A stretch of DNA of 64,000 bases from positions 10,731-74,730 of the forward strand of contig JBPRGG010000125.1 of the NCBI GenBank assembly GCA_051418075.1, written 5' to 3'. Both the position numbers and the translations under genes were made by a program. Each line of letters starts with the position of its first letter. Position 1 is the stretch's first letter. Under the pieces are notes generated by a model, which saw only the letters and a list, made by a program, of their open reading frames with translations, was not told the origin of the DNA and did not search any database. This document shows positions 53,179-61,371 of the stretch, piece by piece. Source of the DNA: JBPRGG01 sp051418075. GTDB lineage: Bacteria > Bacteroidota > Bacteroidia > Cytophagales > Cyclobacteriaceae.

Positions 53179-53905
53179 GATTATTCTGTTTTCTTAATTC
53201 CTGATCAATCACCTTGTAAACCTGATCCTTTAAGGCATCGGTATCTTTTTCACTTAAACCTTTGGTTTCTATAGGTTCGTGATATATGATCTTGTTGACA
53301 TGCCAAGTTAGCAAAAATTTCCCATCATCCGGTAGAATAATCCAATTAAAAGGTAACGTAACCGGAACCACCGGTACCTGTTTTTCGATGGCCACCTTAA
53401 AAGGGCCGTGTTTAAACCGGGCCATCCGGGGAGGTTGGGAGGATCGGATGCCTCCTTCCGGGAAAATAGAGAGATTAACTCCCTGATCCAGGTTTTTTCC
53501 ATATTGATAAAATGCCTCATACCTGCCTTTTTGATTTTCCCGGTCTACCGTGATATGCAGGTTTTTAAACATATAGCCAAATATCGGAACCCTGGTAATT
53601 GATTTCTTACCGGTAAATTTGAAGTACCAGGGAGACAAACCCATGGTAGGAATATCGAGATAAGAAAAATGATTGGAGCAAAAAATATAGTTTTGATCCT
53701 TCTTGATATTGCCTTTAAATTCTTTTTTTACTGGAATCAAACACATCATAAAAAATGCTTTGGCCCAGATATAATTTAAAATGCCGGTAAAACGGTGCCA
53801 CTTAGGATTTGGTATGATTATAATAAAGAATGGTAAAAGAATTCCAAAAGAAACTATAAAAATAATGGTCCCGTAAATTGAATATAACCTCTTTAATGCT
53901 TTCAT
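53168..53905 (-). CDS. plsC: 1-acylglycerol-3-phosphate O-acyltransferase
   Basis: The 245-residue PlsC-type enzyme makes phosphatidic acid. Catalytic motif I is NHFSYLDIP (His-x4-Asp). Motif III is FPEGGIRS with the glycerol-phosphate-binding Glu. VPVVPVTLPF is motif IV, and the N-terminal IIFIVSFGILLPFFIIIIP segment anchors it in the inner membrane. Its last 11 bases overlap gatC, so the two are translated from one message. Confidence 0.93.
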   Translation of the reverse strand: MKALKRLYSIYGTIIFIVSFGILLPFFIIIIPNPKWHRFTGILNYIWAKAFFMMCLIPVKKEFKGNIKKDQNYIFCSNHFSYLDIPTMGLSPWYFKFTGKKSITRVPIFGYMFKNLHITVDRENQKGRYEAFYQYGKNLDQGVNLSIFPEGGIRSSQPPRMARFKHGPFKVAIEKQVPVVPVTLPFNWIILPDDGKFLLTWHVNKIIYHEPIETKGLSEKDTDALKDQVYKVIDQELRKQNNHEN

Positions 53906-53986
53906 TTGGGCCTTAAAATTATAAGAAAAATTTATTGATATAAACTATTTTTGTATAAATTCATTTTAATTTTTAAAGAAGAAAAT

Positions 53987-54442
53987 ATGAAGAAATTATT
54001 TTATCTGATCGGTGTTTTTAGTTTTATGTTTTTTTTTACCATGATTTCCTGCAATGATGAAGATGAGGATCCTCAAGGTATTACATTTGATGATGATGAT
54101 ATAAGTGGCAACTGGACCATTCTCAGTTTTATAGATGATGGTCAGAATATCGTTAGCGATTTTCCTACCAAGGCCATCCAGATCGGACCTTCTGGATCTA
54201 TATTCTTTCCTCAAACAGGGTTTTTTGGTGGTTATATTATTGAAGAAAATGGTACTAAACTGGATATTGAGATCAATACAGGGGGAGATCCTTACGATGA
54301 GTTTGATGATGACTGGGCTGTGGTTGAATTATCCGAAACGATCATGGTATTAAGAGATTATGATGCTATTTATGATGATGATAGCAGTGATGATACAGAT
54401 GATGATTCCGCTGAGGAAGTAAGGCTGGAAAGGATCCCCTGA
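53987..54442 (+). CDS. acidic lipoprotein, lipocalin-like, unknown function
   Basis: About 151 residues from ATG 53987; an upstream in-frame ATG (53951) would put 12 residues ahead of the signal sequence. Lipobox TMISC. The mature part starts with an acid cluster (NDEDEDPQGITFDDDDISGNW), continues with a small beta-rich fold (GNWTILSFIDDGQNIV; WAVVELSETIMVLRDYD) and ends with a second Asp-rich tract. The 'GNW-x-I/L' opening resembles lipocalin-like Bacteroidota lipoproteins. The Asp clusters could bind calcium. Convergent with the MATE gene, four bases apart. Confidence 0.65.
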   Translation: MKKLFYLIGVFSFMFFFTMISCNDEDEDPQGITFDDDDISGNWTILSFIDDGQNIVSDFPTKAIQIGPSGSIFFPQTGFFGGYIIEENGTKLDIEINTGGDPYDEFDDDWAVVELSETIMVLRDYDAIYDDDSSDDTDDDSAEEVRLERIP

Positions 54443-54446
54443 TATG

Positions 54447-55784
54447 CTATACTACTCTTCTGCTGATATAATTAAACCGGATAGACAACAAAATGGCAGC
54501 TGCAGTAAGGCCTGTTAGCAAACCATACCAAATGCCTTCTGCTCCTAAACCAAATTTGAAAGATAAAAAATATCCCAGAGGTAAGCCCAACACCCAATAA
54601 GCCACCAGGGTAATGGCAGTGGGTATTTTTACATCAGAAAGGCCTCTTAAAGCACCCAGGCTGATAACTTGTATCCCGTCGGATAATTGAAAGAAAGCCG
54701 CTATAATCAGCAGCAATGAGGCCATTTCAATTACACCCTGGTTATCAATATAAAGTCCGGGTAAGAATTTATTCCCTATAATAAAGGAAGTTGCGGCCAG
54801 GCTCATTAAAAGAATTCCCATCAGGTAACAGGTAAATCCGGCCAGGCGCAGGGTCTTCTGGTCTTTACGGCCTAATTGATTACCTACTCTTACGGTGGCA
54901 GCGGCTGAGATACCGGAAGCCATCATATAACTGATCGATGCCAGGTTGATGGCAATTTGATGAGCTGCCAGGGCTTCAGCTCCCAACCATCCTATCATGA
55001 TGGCAGCAAAACCAAAGGCACCCACTTCAAAAACGAATTGTAATCCCGTGGGTATGCCAATATGCAATAATTTTCTAATAATAGTCCAGGAAATGCTTCC
55101 AAAGTCTATATGTTTTAAAAATCTTTGAAAAGGCTTAAACTTATAAATATATCCTGCCATCAAAATGCCCATAATGAATCTTGAGATAAAGGTAGCCCAT
55201 CCCGCCCCGTTTAAACCCAGAGCAGGAAATCCAAGTTTACCGAAAATGAGCAGGTAATTTAAACCAATATTGATCAGGTTGGCACCCAGGGTTATAAACA
55301 TTGCTTGCCTGGTGAATGATAAACCTTCAGCAAACTGACGAAAGGTCTGAAAAAACATAAACGGAACCAGAGAAAAGGCAATGAGCTTAAAATAAGGAAT
55401 GGCCAGCTCAACTACCTGGGATGGTTGGTTTAGCAAATAAAGTAAATCTGAGCCGGTCAGGATCAGGCTTAATAAAAGGATACTGATGCTTAAATTCAAA
55501 AGGAAGCCATTCTGTAAAACTTCAGTACTGCGATGAATGTCCCCCTGCCCATCAGCTACGGCTACCATGGGGGTAATGGCATAGGATACCCCAATGCCAA
55601 AAGTGAAGATCACAAAGAAAATGCTATTGGCCAGAGAGGCAGCCGCCAGGGGTTCAGCTCCAAGTCGGCCCACCATCATGCTATCGGCTACACCTACCAT
55701 TACATGACCCAATTGGCTGAGCATCACCGGGTAGGCCAGCAGAAAGTTCCGGTGAAAATGTTCTTTGTATTGGGCCGATAACAT
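54447..55784 (-). CDS. MATE family efflux transporter
   Basis: The 445-residue protein has 12 membrane helices in two related halves, matching the multidrug and toxin extrusion family. Key blocks are YPVMLSQLGHVMVGVADSMMVGRLGAEPLAAASLA at the first half, and IGIPTGLQFVFEVGAFGFAAIMIGWLGAEALAAHQIAINLASISYMMASGISAAATVRVGNQLG in the second. It would export cationic compounds using Na+ or H+. Its start shares a base with the Nudix gene stop (TAATG). The number of helices and the length are normal. Confidence 0.93.
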   Translation of the reverse strand: MLSAQYKEHFHRNFLLAYPVMLSQLGHVMVGVADSMMVGRLGAEPLAAASLANSIFFVIFTFGIGVSYAITPMVAVADGQGDIHRSTEVLQNGFLLNLSISILLLSLILTGSDLLYLLNQPSQVVELAIPYFKLIAFSLVPFMFFQTFRQFAEGLSFTRQAMFITLGANLINIGLNYLLIFGKLGFPALGLNGAGWATFISRFIMGILMAGYIYKFKPFQRFLKHIDFGSISWTIIRKLLHIGIPTGLQFVFEVGAFGFAAIMIGWLGAEALAAHQIAINLASISYMMASGISAAATVRVGNQLGRKDQKTLRLAGFTCYLMGILLMSLAATSFIIGNKFLPGLYIDNQGVIEMASLLLIIAAFFQLSDGIQVISLGALRGLSDVKIPTAITLVAYWVLGLPLGYFLSFKFGLGAEGIWYGLLTGLTAAAILLSIRFNYISRRVV

Positions 55785-56332
55785 TACATTCCTTTGATCC
55801 TTCCTGCCATCAGAAGGCCGGCCATGCTAAGGGCATCAGTGATTTTACTTTTCATTACCATCTGGATGGCATCGGTAAGGTGAACTTTTTTTATTTGCAG
55901 ATCCTCGGTATCATCAAATTCTGTTTCACCCTGTTCCAGTTGTTCGGCCAGGAAAACAAATCCCTCTTCGTCTGAAACTGAATTGGAGGGATGTATACGC
56001 ATGATCTCGGTCCATTTTAAGGCTGTTAAGCCGGTTTCTTCTTTCAATTCCCGACGGGCTGACAATAACTTGTCTTCCTGAAGGGGACCACCCCCCATAG
56101 GAATCTCCCAGGAGTATTCATCCAGGGTGTATCGGTACTGGCCTACCAGCCAGGTATATCCATCATCATCCAGGGGAATAATACCAATGGCTTTGTTTTT
56201 AAAATGCACTTTTCCATATATTCCATCTGTTCCTCTGGGAGTAATCACCTGGTGTTCTTCCACCAGGATCCAGGGGTTATTATAAATTTGCTTGCTGCTT
56301 AATGTTTTCCAGGGATTGCTGTGTTTTTCCAT
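55784..56332 (-). CDS. Nudix hydrolase (ADP-ribose pyrophosphatase-like)
   Basis: The 182-residue enzyme carries the complete Nudix box GGGPLQEDKLLSARRELKEETGL (G-x5-E-x7-R-E-L-x-E-E-x-G-L). The N-terminal NPWILVEEHQVITPRG and the upstream EIPMGGG block fit the ADP-sugar-type (ADP-ribose pyrophosphatase) group. It would hydrolyse an X-diphosphate nucleoside to clear toxic metabolites. It is coupled to the MATE gene through TAATG. Substrate preference cannot be read from the box alone. Confidence 0.9.
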   Translation of the reverse strand: MEKHSNPWKTLSSKQIYNNPWILVEEHQVITPRGTDGIYGKVHFKNKAIGIIPLDDDGYTWLVGQYRYTLDEYSWEIPMGGGPLQEDKLLSARRELKEETGLTALKWTEIMRIHPSNSVSDEEGFVFLAEQLEQGETEFDDTEDLQIKKVHLTDAIQMVMKSKITDALSMAGLLMAGRIKGM

Positions 56333-56405
56333 AGGGCAAAATTATTATAAAATTCCTTATCTCAAATTATTGATTTTTTGCAGAGAAAGCTTTTAACTTG
56401 CAGTC

Positions 56406-57005
56406 ATGTTAAAAGGGTATTTTTCTGAGAAAGTGATGGTGGAAGCCGGTTGTGATGAAGCGGGAAGAGGCTGTCTGGCTGGTCCCGTAGTGGCTGCTGC
56501 CGTAATATTACCCCGAAACTTCAGCCACAAGGTGTTAAATGACAGCAAGCAACTTAGCCGGACTCAAAGGGAAGAGATGCGGCTTGAAGTGCTTGATGCG
56601 GCTGTTGATTATGCTATTGCCGAAGTTTCGAATGAAGAAATAGACCAGATCAATATCCTTAATGCCTCTTTTCTGGCTATGCACCGGGCCCTTGATCATC
56701 TGAAAGTGATCCCGGAACTTTTGCTGATAGATGGAAACCGGTTCAATCCTTATGGAAATATTAAACATGAATGCATCATAGAAGGAGATGGACTTTATTT
56801 TTCTATTGCAGCTGCCTCCATCCTGGCCAAAACCCACAGGGATCAACTGATGTGGAAATGGGCTGAAAATTATCCGGGATATGGCTGGGAAACCAATGTG
56901 GGTTATGCTACCCGGGCTCATAGGAAAGCTTTAAAAGAATTGGGCCCAACACCACTTCATCGAAAATCATTTCGTCTGATAGCTAATCAGTTAGAGCTTT
57001 TTTAA
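56406..57005 (+). CDS. rnhB: ribonuclease HII
   Basis: The 199-residue enzyme cuts the RNA strand of RNA-DNA hybrids, including single ribonucleotides in DNA. Active-site acids sit in GCDEAGRGCLAGPVVAAAVIL, LLIDGNRF and KTHRDQLM; NDSKQLS and the final GPTPLHRKSF are family signatures. The length is standard. It is divergent from the Nudix gene (73 bases) and convergent with the aldo/keto reductase. Confidence 0.96.
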   Translation: MLKGYFSEKVMVEAGCDEAGRGCLAGPVVAAAVILPRNFSHKVLNDSKQLSRTQREEMRLEVLDAAVDYAIAEVSNEEIDQINILNASFLAMHRALDHLKVIPELLLIDGNRFNPYGNIKHECIIEGDGLYFSIAAASILAKTHRDQLMWKWAENYPGYGWETNVGYATRAHRKALKELGPTPLHRKSFRLIANQLELF

Positions 57006-57023
57006 ATTTCATCTTTTTAAGGA

Positions 57024-58049
57024 TTAAGATCCCATGACTCGCTTGTAATTTTCCACAATATAACCAGCGAAAGACTGACTTTGATTTACCAAAGCTTCCA
57101 TTTCAGCCTGAGACAACTTTTTCAGGTTGTTCAATACCCCAACATTTTGTTCAATCTGCTCCAGGGAAAGACATCCACTGCAAAGGGATGAAACCGGCTG
57201 GGAGTAAACATATTGATGCAATTGGGCCAGTGAAATGCCTGTTTGGGCTACCACATCAGGAATGTCACTGGTTTTAATTTCACGTGGTGTCAGATCAATT
57301 CTTTGGCCCATCATTGAGCCACCAGCCATTGTTTTCATGGCTATCACACCGTACTTTCGCTCCAGTAAAACTGGCAACACCTGTTTTTGGAAGGATTCAA
57401 AACTGGGATCCAGTATATTCAAAGGCATCTGGCAGGTATCCAGCTCCAGCCCTCGTTGCTTCAGGAAATCCAGGAAGTACAAATGTGTGACAGGGTTCCT
57501 GTGTCCGGTAAACCCAATAAACCGGGCTTTCCCTTTTTGTTTGGCTTCCAGAAAGACATCTAAAACACCTTGATTGATACGGTTATCCACATCTTCCGGA
57601 GTAGTAAAATTGTGAATTTGCCACAAATCCAGATAATCTGTTTTAAGGGCTCTAAGCGATTGGTCCAGTTCCTGCCGTACTTCAACGGCAGTTTTAGCCG
57701 GGCTTTTGGTCATCAGGAAGATTTGATCCCGGTATTTAGGGGTTAAAAACCGTCCCATATACTCTTCCGAACGACCATTATTGTATCTTCGGGCATTGTC
57801 AAAAAAACGAATTCCTGATTCAATGGCTTTATCAACCATTTTTTCTGCCTGATTTGGATCATCTACAAAGCCCAGATGATATCCACCCAGACAAAAAGCT
57901 GTGGTTTTTTCTCCGGTACGGGTCAATTGCCGGGTAGGGAGGATCCGGCCAAATCTATCCTGTTGATTTTGGGCCATCGTCCATTGAGAAAAGATGCCCA
58001 GGGCAGTAATAGCGGTAGTTTTTTTCAAAAAAGTACGTCTGTTTTCCAT
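57024..58049 (-). CDS. Tat-exported aldo/keto reductase
   Basis: The 341-residue protein has a twin-arginine signal (E-N-R-R-T-F-L-K then a hydrophobic stretch to ..MAQ), so it is exported folded. The TIM-barrel AKR domain shows the catalytic tetrad: Asp in RFFDNARRY, Tyr in the same block (RRYNNGRSEE), Lys in FLMTKSP and His in DLWQIHNF. The C-terminus has Cys residues in SLCSGCLSLEQIEQNVGVL. AKRs reduce aldehydes or ketones with NADPH. Tat export of such enzymes is common in this phylum; the substrate is unknown. Confidence 0.9.
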   Translation of the reverse strand: MENRRTFLKKTTAITALGIFSQWTMAQNQQDRFGRILPTRQLTRTGEKTTAFCLGGYHLGFVDDPNQAEKMVDKAIESGIRFFDNARRYNNGRSEEYMGRFLTPKYRDQIFLMTKSPAKTAVEVRQELDQSLRALKTDYLDLWQIHNFTTPEDVDNRINQGVLDVFLEAKQKGKARFIGFTGHRNPVTHLYFLDFLKQRGLELDTCQMPLNILDPSFESFQKQVLPVLLERKYGVIAMKTMAGGSMMGQRIDLTPREIKTSDIPDVVAQTGISLAQLHQYVYSQPVSSLCSGCLSLEQIEQNVGVLNNLKKLSQAEMEALVNQSQSFAGYIVENYKRVMGS

Positions 58050-58444
58050 TTGCTTGATGTTTTCCTAATAAATTTAGCTAAAAAATTTGTGGTATTGAAA
58101 TCCCGGAAATTAAGGGATATATTATTGTTTGCTAGGTTTCAGTGCCTGCAATCGCAAAATTTACTGAAAATGAACTGTTAAGCTTTAAAATTGAGTAGCA
58201 AATAGCTTATTTTGATAAATTAGAGGGTTGGTTTTTATATGCCTGCAATTGAAATTTACAATTCCTACTATGGCATACCGCAATAACATCAATCACTTTA
58301 GTCATATTTTCAAGACTGGTCTGCGTTAGGTTCGTTTCTTGTCAATTCTTTCCTGCAAATAGTTAATGATTCTCCCAATCCAACTGATTGCCATATCCTT
58401 TTTTTATGATTAAATTAGCTGTATAAATAATAAAGGCCCAATTT
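58050..58444. other. intergenic region, no gene recognised
   Basis: AT-rich spacer between divergent genes. It should contain promoters in both directions, but no clear TTTG...TAnnTTTG pair was found. No RNA gene or hairpin terminator is apparent. Confidence 0.4.
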
Positions 58445-59131
58445 ATGAAAGTACCATTATTACAAGCTCTTGTTTTGCTGCTTCTTTCTTTTCAAATTGT
58501 TTCAGCCCAGACATTAGACGAGATTAAGGGCGGCTGGCAAGGCCCTGACGGAGTTTACATATTTGCCGATGGTTTTTATGCTTACGCTGCCTATGATGAA
58601 AATGAATTTGAGGGAACCCATGGTGGAAAATTTGACCTGGCAGGTGGTAAAATGAATCTTCAATTTGAATTTAATACTTTTGATCCCGAAAAAGTAGGCA
58701 GCAGTGTAAGTGAAACATTAAGCATATCTGGCAGTAAGCTGTTGATCAACGGACAAAGTTTTGATCGCATAGATGATGGATCCCCGGGAAAACTGGCAGG
58801 TGCATGGTTATTCTCCGGCCGGAAGCAGCAAGATGGCACCATCAGCCGTAGACAGGAGGGGCCTCGTAAAACCATGAAGATCCTTTCCGGACAAAGGTTC
58901 CAGTGGATAGCCTATAATACGGATACCAGGCAGTTTATGGGTACCGGTGGCGGGACTTATACCACAGAAGACGGAAAATATATTGAAAAAATTGACTTTT
59001 TCTCACGGGATCAAACCCGGGTGGGTGCATCGCTGACTTTTGATTATGATCTTCAGGGAGACGATTGGCATCATCAGGGTAAAAGCAGCAGGGGAGAGCC
59101 TTTATATGAGGTTTGGAGCAAACGAAAATAG
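58445..59131 (+). CDS. secreted protein, DUF4488-like
   Basis: The 228-residue product has a signal peptide ending in IVSAQ. The mature part has two similar beta-rich halves: LDEIKGGWQGPDGVYIFADGFYAYAAYDEN (about 22-120) and LAGAWLFSGRKQQDG (about 117-228, with MKILSGQRFQWIAYNTDTRQFMGTGGGTYTTEDGKYIEKIDFFSRDQTRVG). The second half resembles the DUF4488/lipocalin-like domain of secreted Bacteroidota proteins, which has no known activity. It precedes the nucleoside hydrolase by 86 bases on the same strand. Confidence 0.65.
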   Translation: MKVPLLQALVLLLLSFQIVSAQTLDEIKGGWQGPDGVYIFADGFYAYAAYDENEFEGTHGGKFDLAGGKMNLQFEFNTFDPEKVGSSVSETLSISGSKLLINGQSFDRIDDGSPGKLAGAWLFSGRKQQDGTISRRQEGPRKTMKILSGQRFQWIAYNTDTRQFMGTGGGTYTTEDGKYIEKIDFFSRDQTRVGASLTFDYDLQGDDWHHQGKSSRGEPLYEVWSKRK

Positions 59132-59217
59132 ATATTTATCATCTTAATTGCATCATTTAGTTTTTTTTACCCCATACTTTTAGCTAAATTACAACCCCGA
59201 AAAAACAAGAATTTTAT

Positions 59218-60126
59218 ATGAAAAGAATGCTTATTTTACTTTCGCTGGCTTTGGTAGCCTTGATGGTAGAAGCCCAGGAAAAGAAGCGGGTAATCATCGA
59301 TGCCGATACCGGTAATGAAGTGGATGACCTGTATGCAGTGGTACGGGGATTGATTGAACCCAGCTGGAATGTATTAGGGCTGAATGCCACCCAATGGCAG
59401 GTAAGTCATTGGGCTGTAGGAAAAAGTATGGAAGAAAGTTACCGGCTAAATCAGGTGTTGTTGTCGTATTTAAAAATGAATGGCCAGGTACAATCTAACC
59501 GGGGAGCTGAAGCTCGTTTATTCGATTGGGGTAATAAATCTCAACCCTCCACCGCTTCCAATTTTATCATTAATGAGGCATTGAAAACTGAAAATGACAA
59601 ACTGAATGTGATTGCCCTGGGAGCCTTAACCAATGTTGCTTCAGCTATTTTGGATAATCCTGATATCCAGGATAAAATCAGGCTGTATTGGTTGGGATCT
59701 TCCTATGATTTTGATCAAAATGTGATGAAAAACATAGACTTTAACAGCGTAATGGACATCCAGGCAGTGGATGTGATCCTGAATTCTGAAGTTGAGTTGC
59801 ATATTATTCCTAATTCAGTTTCATCCGGAATGATTTTTGACTGGCAGGAAACCGATGAACGATTGCGGGGGAAACATGATATGCTGGATTTTCTGAGACA
59901 GCGCTGGTATAATCACCTGGATGGGGGAAGACGTCACAGGACCATCTGGGACCTGGCACTGATCCAGGCCATTATATTTCCTGAGTTTACTGAAGAAGTA
60001 AAAATCAGAACTTCAAAGGAAAGAGGCGATAGGGAAGTGTATATGTACAAAAGTATTGATGCCGATAGAATGCGGGAAGAATTTTTTGAAACCACCTTGA
60101 AGTATGTAGAAGGTTTGGGAGATTAA
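59218..60126 (+). CDS. secreted nucleoside hydrolase-like protein
   Basis: The 302-residue product has a signal peptide (MKRMLILLSLALVALMVEAQ), then an inosine-uridine-type nucleoside hydrolase fold. The calcium-binding N-terminal motif is VIIDADTGNEVDDLYAV, with an insertion relative to the classic DxDxxxDD spacing, as in one known sub-group. ALGALTNVASAILDNP, LYWLGSSYDF and the late IWDLALIQAIIFPE carry further conserved residues. It would hydrolyse ribosyl or other N-glycosidic bonds outside the cytoplasm. The true substrate is unknown. Confidence 0.82.
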   Translation: MKRMLILLSLALVALMVEAQEKKRVIIDADTGNEVDDLYAVVRGLIEPSWNVLGLNATQWQVSHWAVGKSMEESYRLNQVLLSYLKMNGQVQSNRGAEARLFDWGNKSQPSTASNFIINEALKTENDKLNVIALGALTNVASAILDNPDIQDKIRLYWLGSSYDFDQNVMKNIDFNSVMDIQAVDVILNSEVELHIIPNSVSSGMIFDWQETDERLRGKHDMLDFLRQRWYNHLDGGRRHRTIWDLALIQAIIFPEFTEEVKIRTSKERGDREVYMYKSIDADRMREEFFETTLKYVEGLGD

Positions 60127-61371
60127 ATAGTTTCAATTACAAGGTTAAATTCAGGTCTTTTTGTAAGTATTTGAATTGTTCTAACAATTTGTGGAATAGC
60201 ATGAGATACGTATGCTGAATGCATCATAATTGACATTTTACATTACTCCATCTTTGTCCAGGCCGTATGGATTATACTTTTTGGTATGATCCGAAAAGTA
60301 TGCTAAAGATCAAGACAGAAAAATGTTACCGCACCTGCTCGGCCTTTTCGCTTGGGGCTATCGTGGCCTGATACACCATGGCACTCTCATTTTCTGTCGG
60401 GCCAGCGCGCTATTTATTGCTTCATAAGCATCCCATATCATAATTATCTAATACCATGATGATGAGATCTGCCATTAAATTAATTAAAAAACGGCATTTG
60501 GCCCATCCGCGATAATGGCTCCTTTAATCATGGATGATCCCTTAGCTGAACTATCCATTTAAGTTTTATAATATAATTTAGTCCGACTGGAAATTAAAAA
60601 CAGCCTATATGTGTCTGTTATATAATTATTTTAAGTTAATAGCTGAATTGCTTAATGATATTTGGACCTTCTGCCCAATAAGTGCAAATCACTGGCGTGT
60701 TTTATACAGTGTATTTAAAATAAGTTATAATATTTAAATGGTTAGTTATTGTCTGCTAAAATTGCCTCACATCAGAATGATTTATAGCAGTAACCTACCG
60801 GTTAGTAAATGCTTACCGGGTGATGCCAGTGTTTTACTGGTCTTTGTGAACCATCCTGATAAAAAAGGTATGATACCCCATCCGTAAAAGTCAGAAATAT
60901 GCTTTGGGAAGCATGATATGTATAAAAAACTACCATTTAGTTTAAAGGTGTCTTCAAATATTTAACAAAATCATAAAAACTTACACGGTAATTGTAACAA
61001 ATTAAAAGGTTAAAAACCTGACTAAGATCATAAAAAAATAAACCAGCAAAAATTTTTTAAATCAATTTTTATATTTATTTTTATTTCAGCATTTCATTAA
61101 GAATATAAGTACGGGAAATGATCCCATCATCTTGTTATCCTAATGAATAGCATTTAACAACCTTATTTTATTCCTTGTAAACTTACAAAAACCAGCATTT
61201 CATTTGAGCAATAGTGTAATAAACGATATTTCTTTCTGAAATTGGAAGTTCAAGACAAACCAGCCAGACTTGTTTGCAAAGCCGGTTGATTGGTTTATTT
61301 CAATATTTTGATAGTTTTTGTTATAAAATTTATGTAAATTGAGGTAGAAAAAATCATAGTTACTTTTTCCA
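60127..61371. other. long intergenic region without a recognisable gene
   Basis: About 1.2 kb. Features seen: the perfect 8-base inverted repeat ATACTTTT/AAAAGTAT (60274-60281, 60294-60301); a locally GC-richer island (about 60320-60420) framed by GACAGAAAAATG (60314-60325) and CATTTTCTGTC (60388-60398), inverted copies with one bulge; and a small hairpin CCAGT-GTTTT-ACTGG (60825-60839). The rest is AT-rich with scattered stops in all frames. A decayed mobile element or an RNA cannot be excluded. Immediately before the protease gene no standard promoter is clear. Confidence 0.5.

Noticed and set aside
60324..60428. 34-codon frame in the GC-rich island
   Set aside because: Too short, no initiation context, no family features; kept only as an oddity of the gap.
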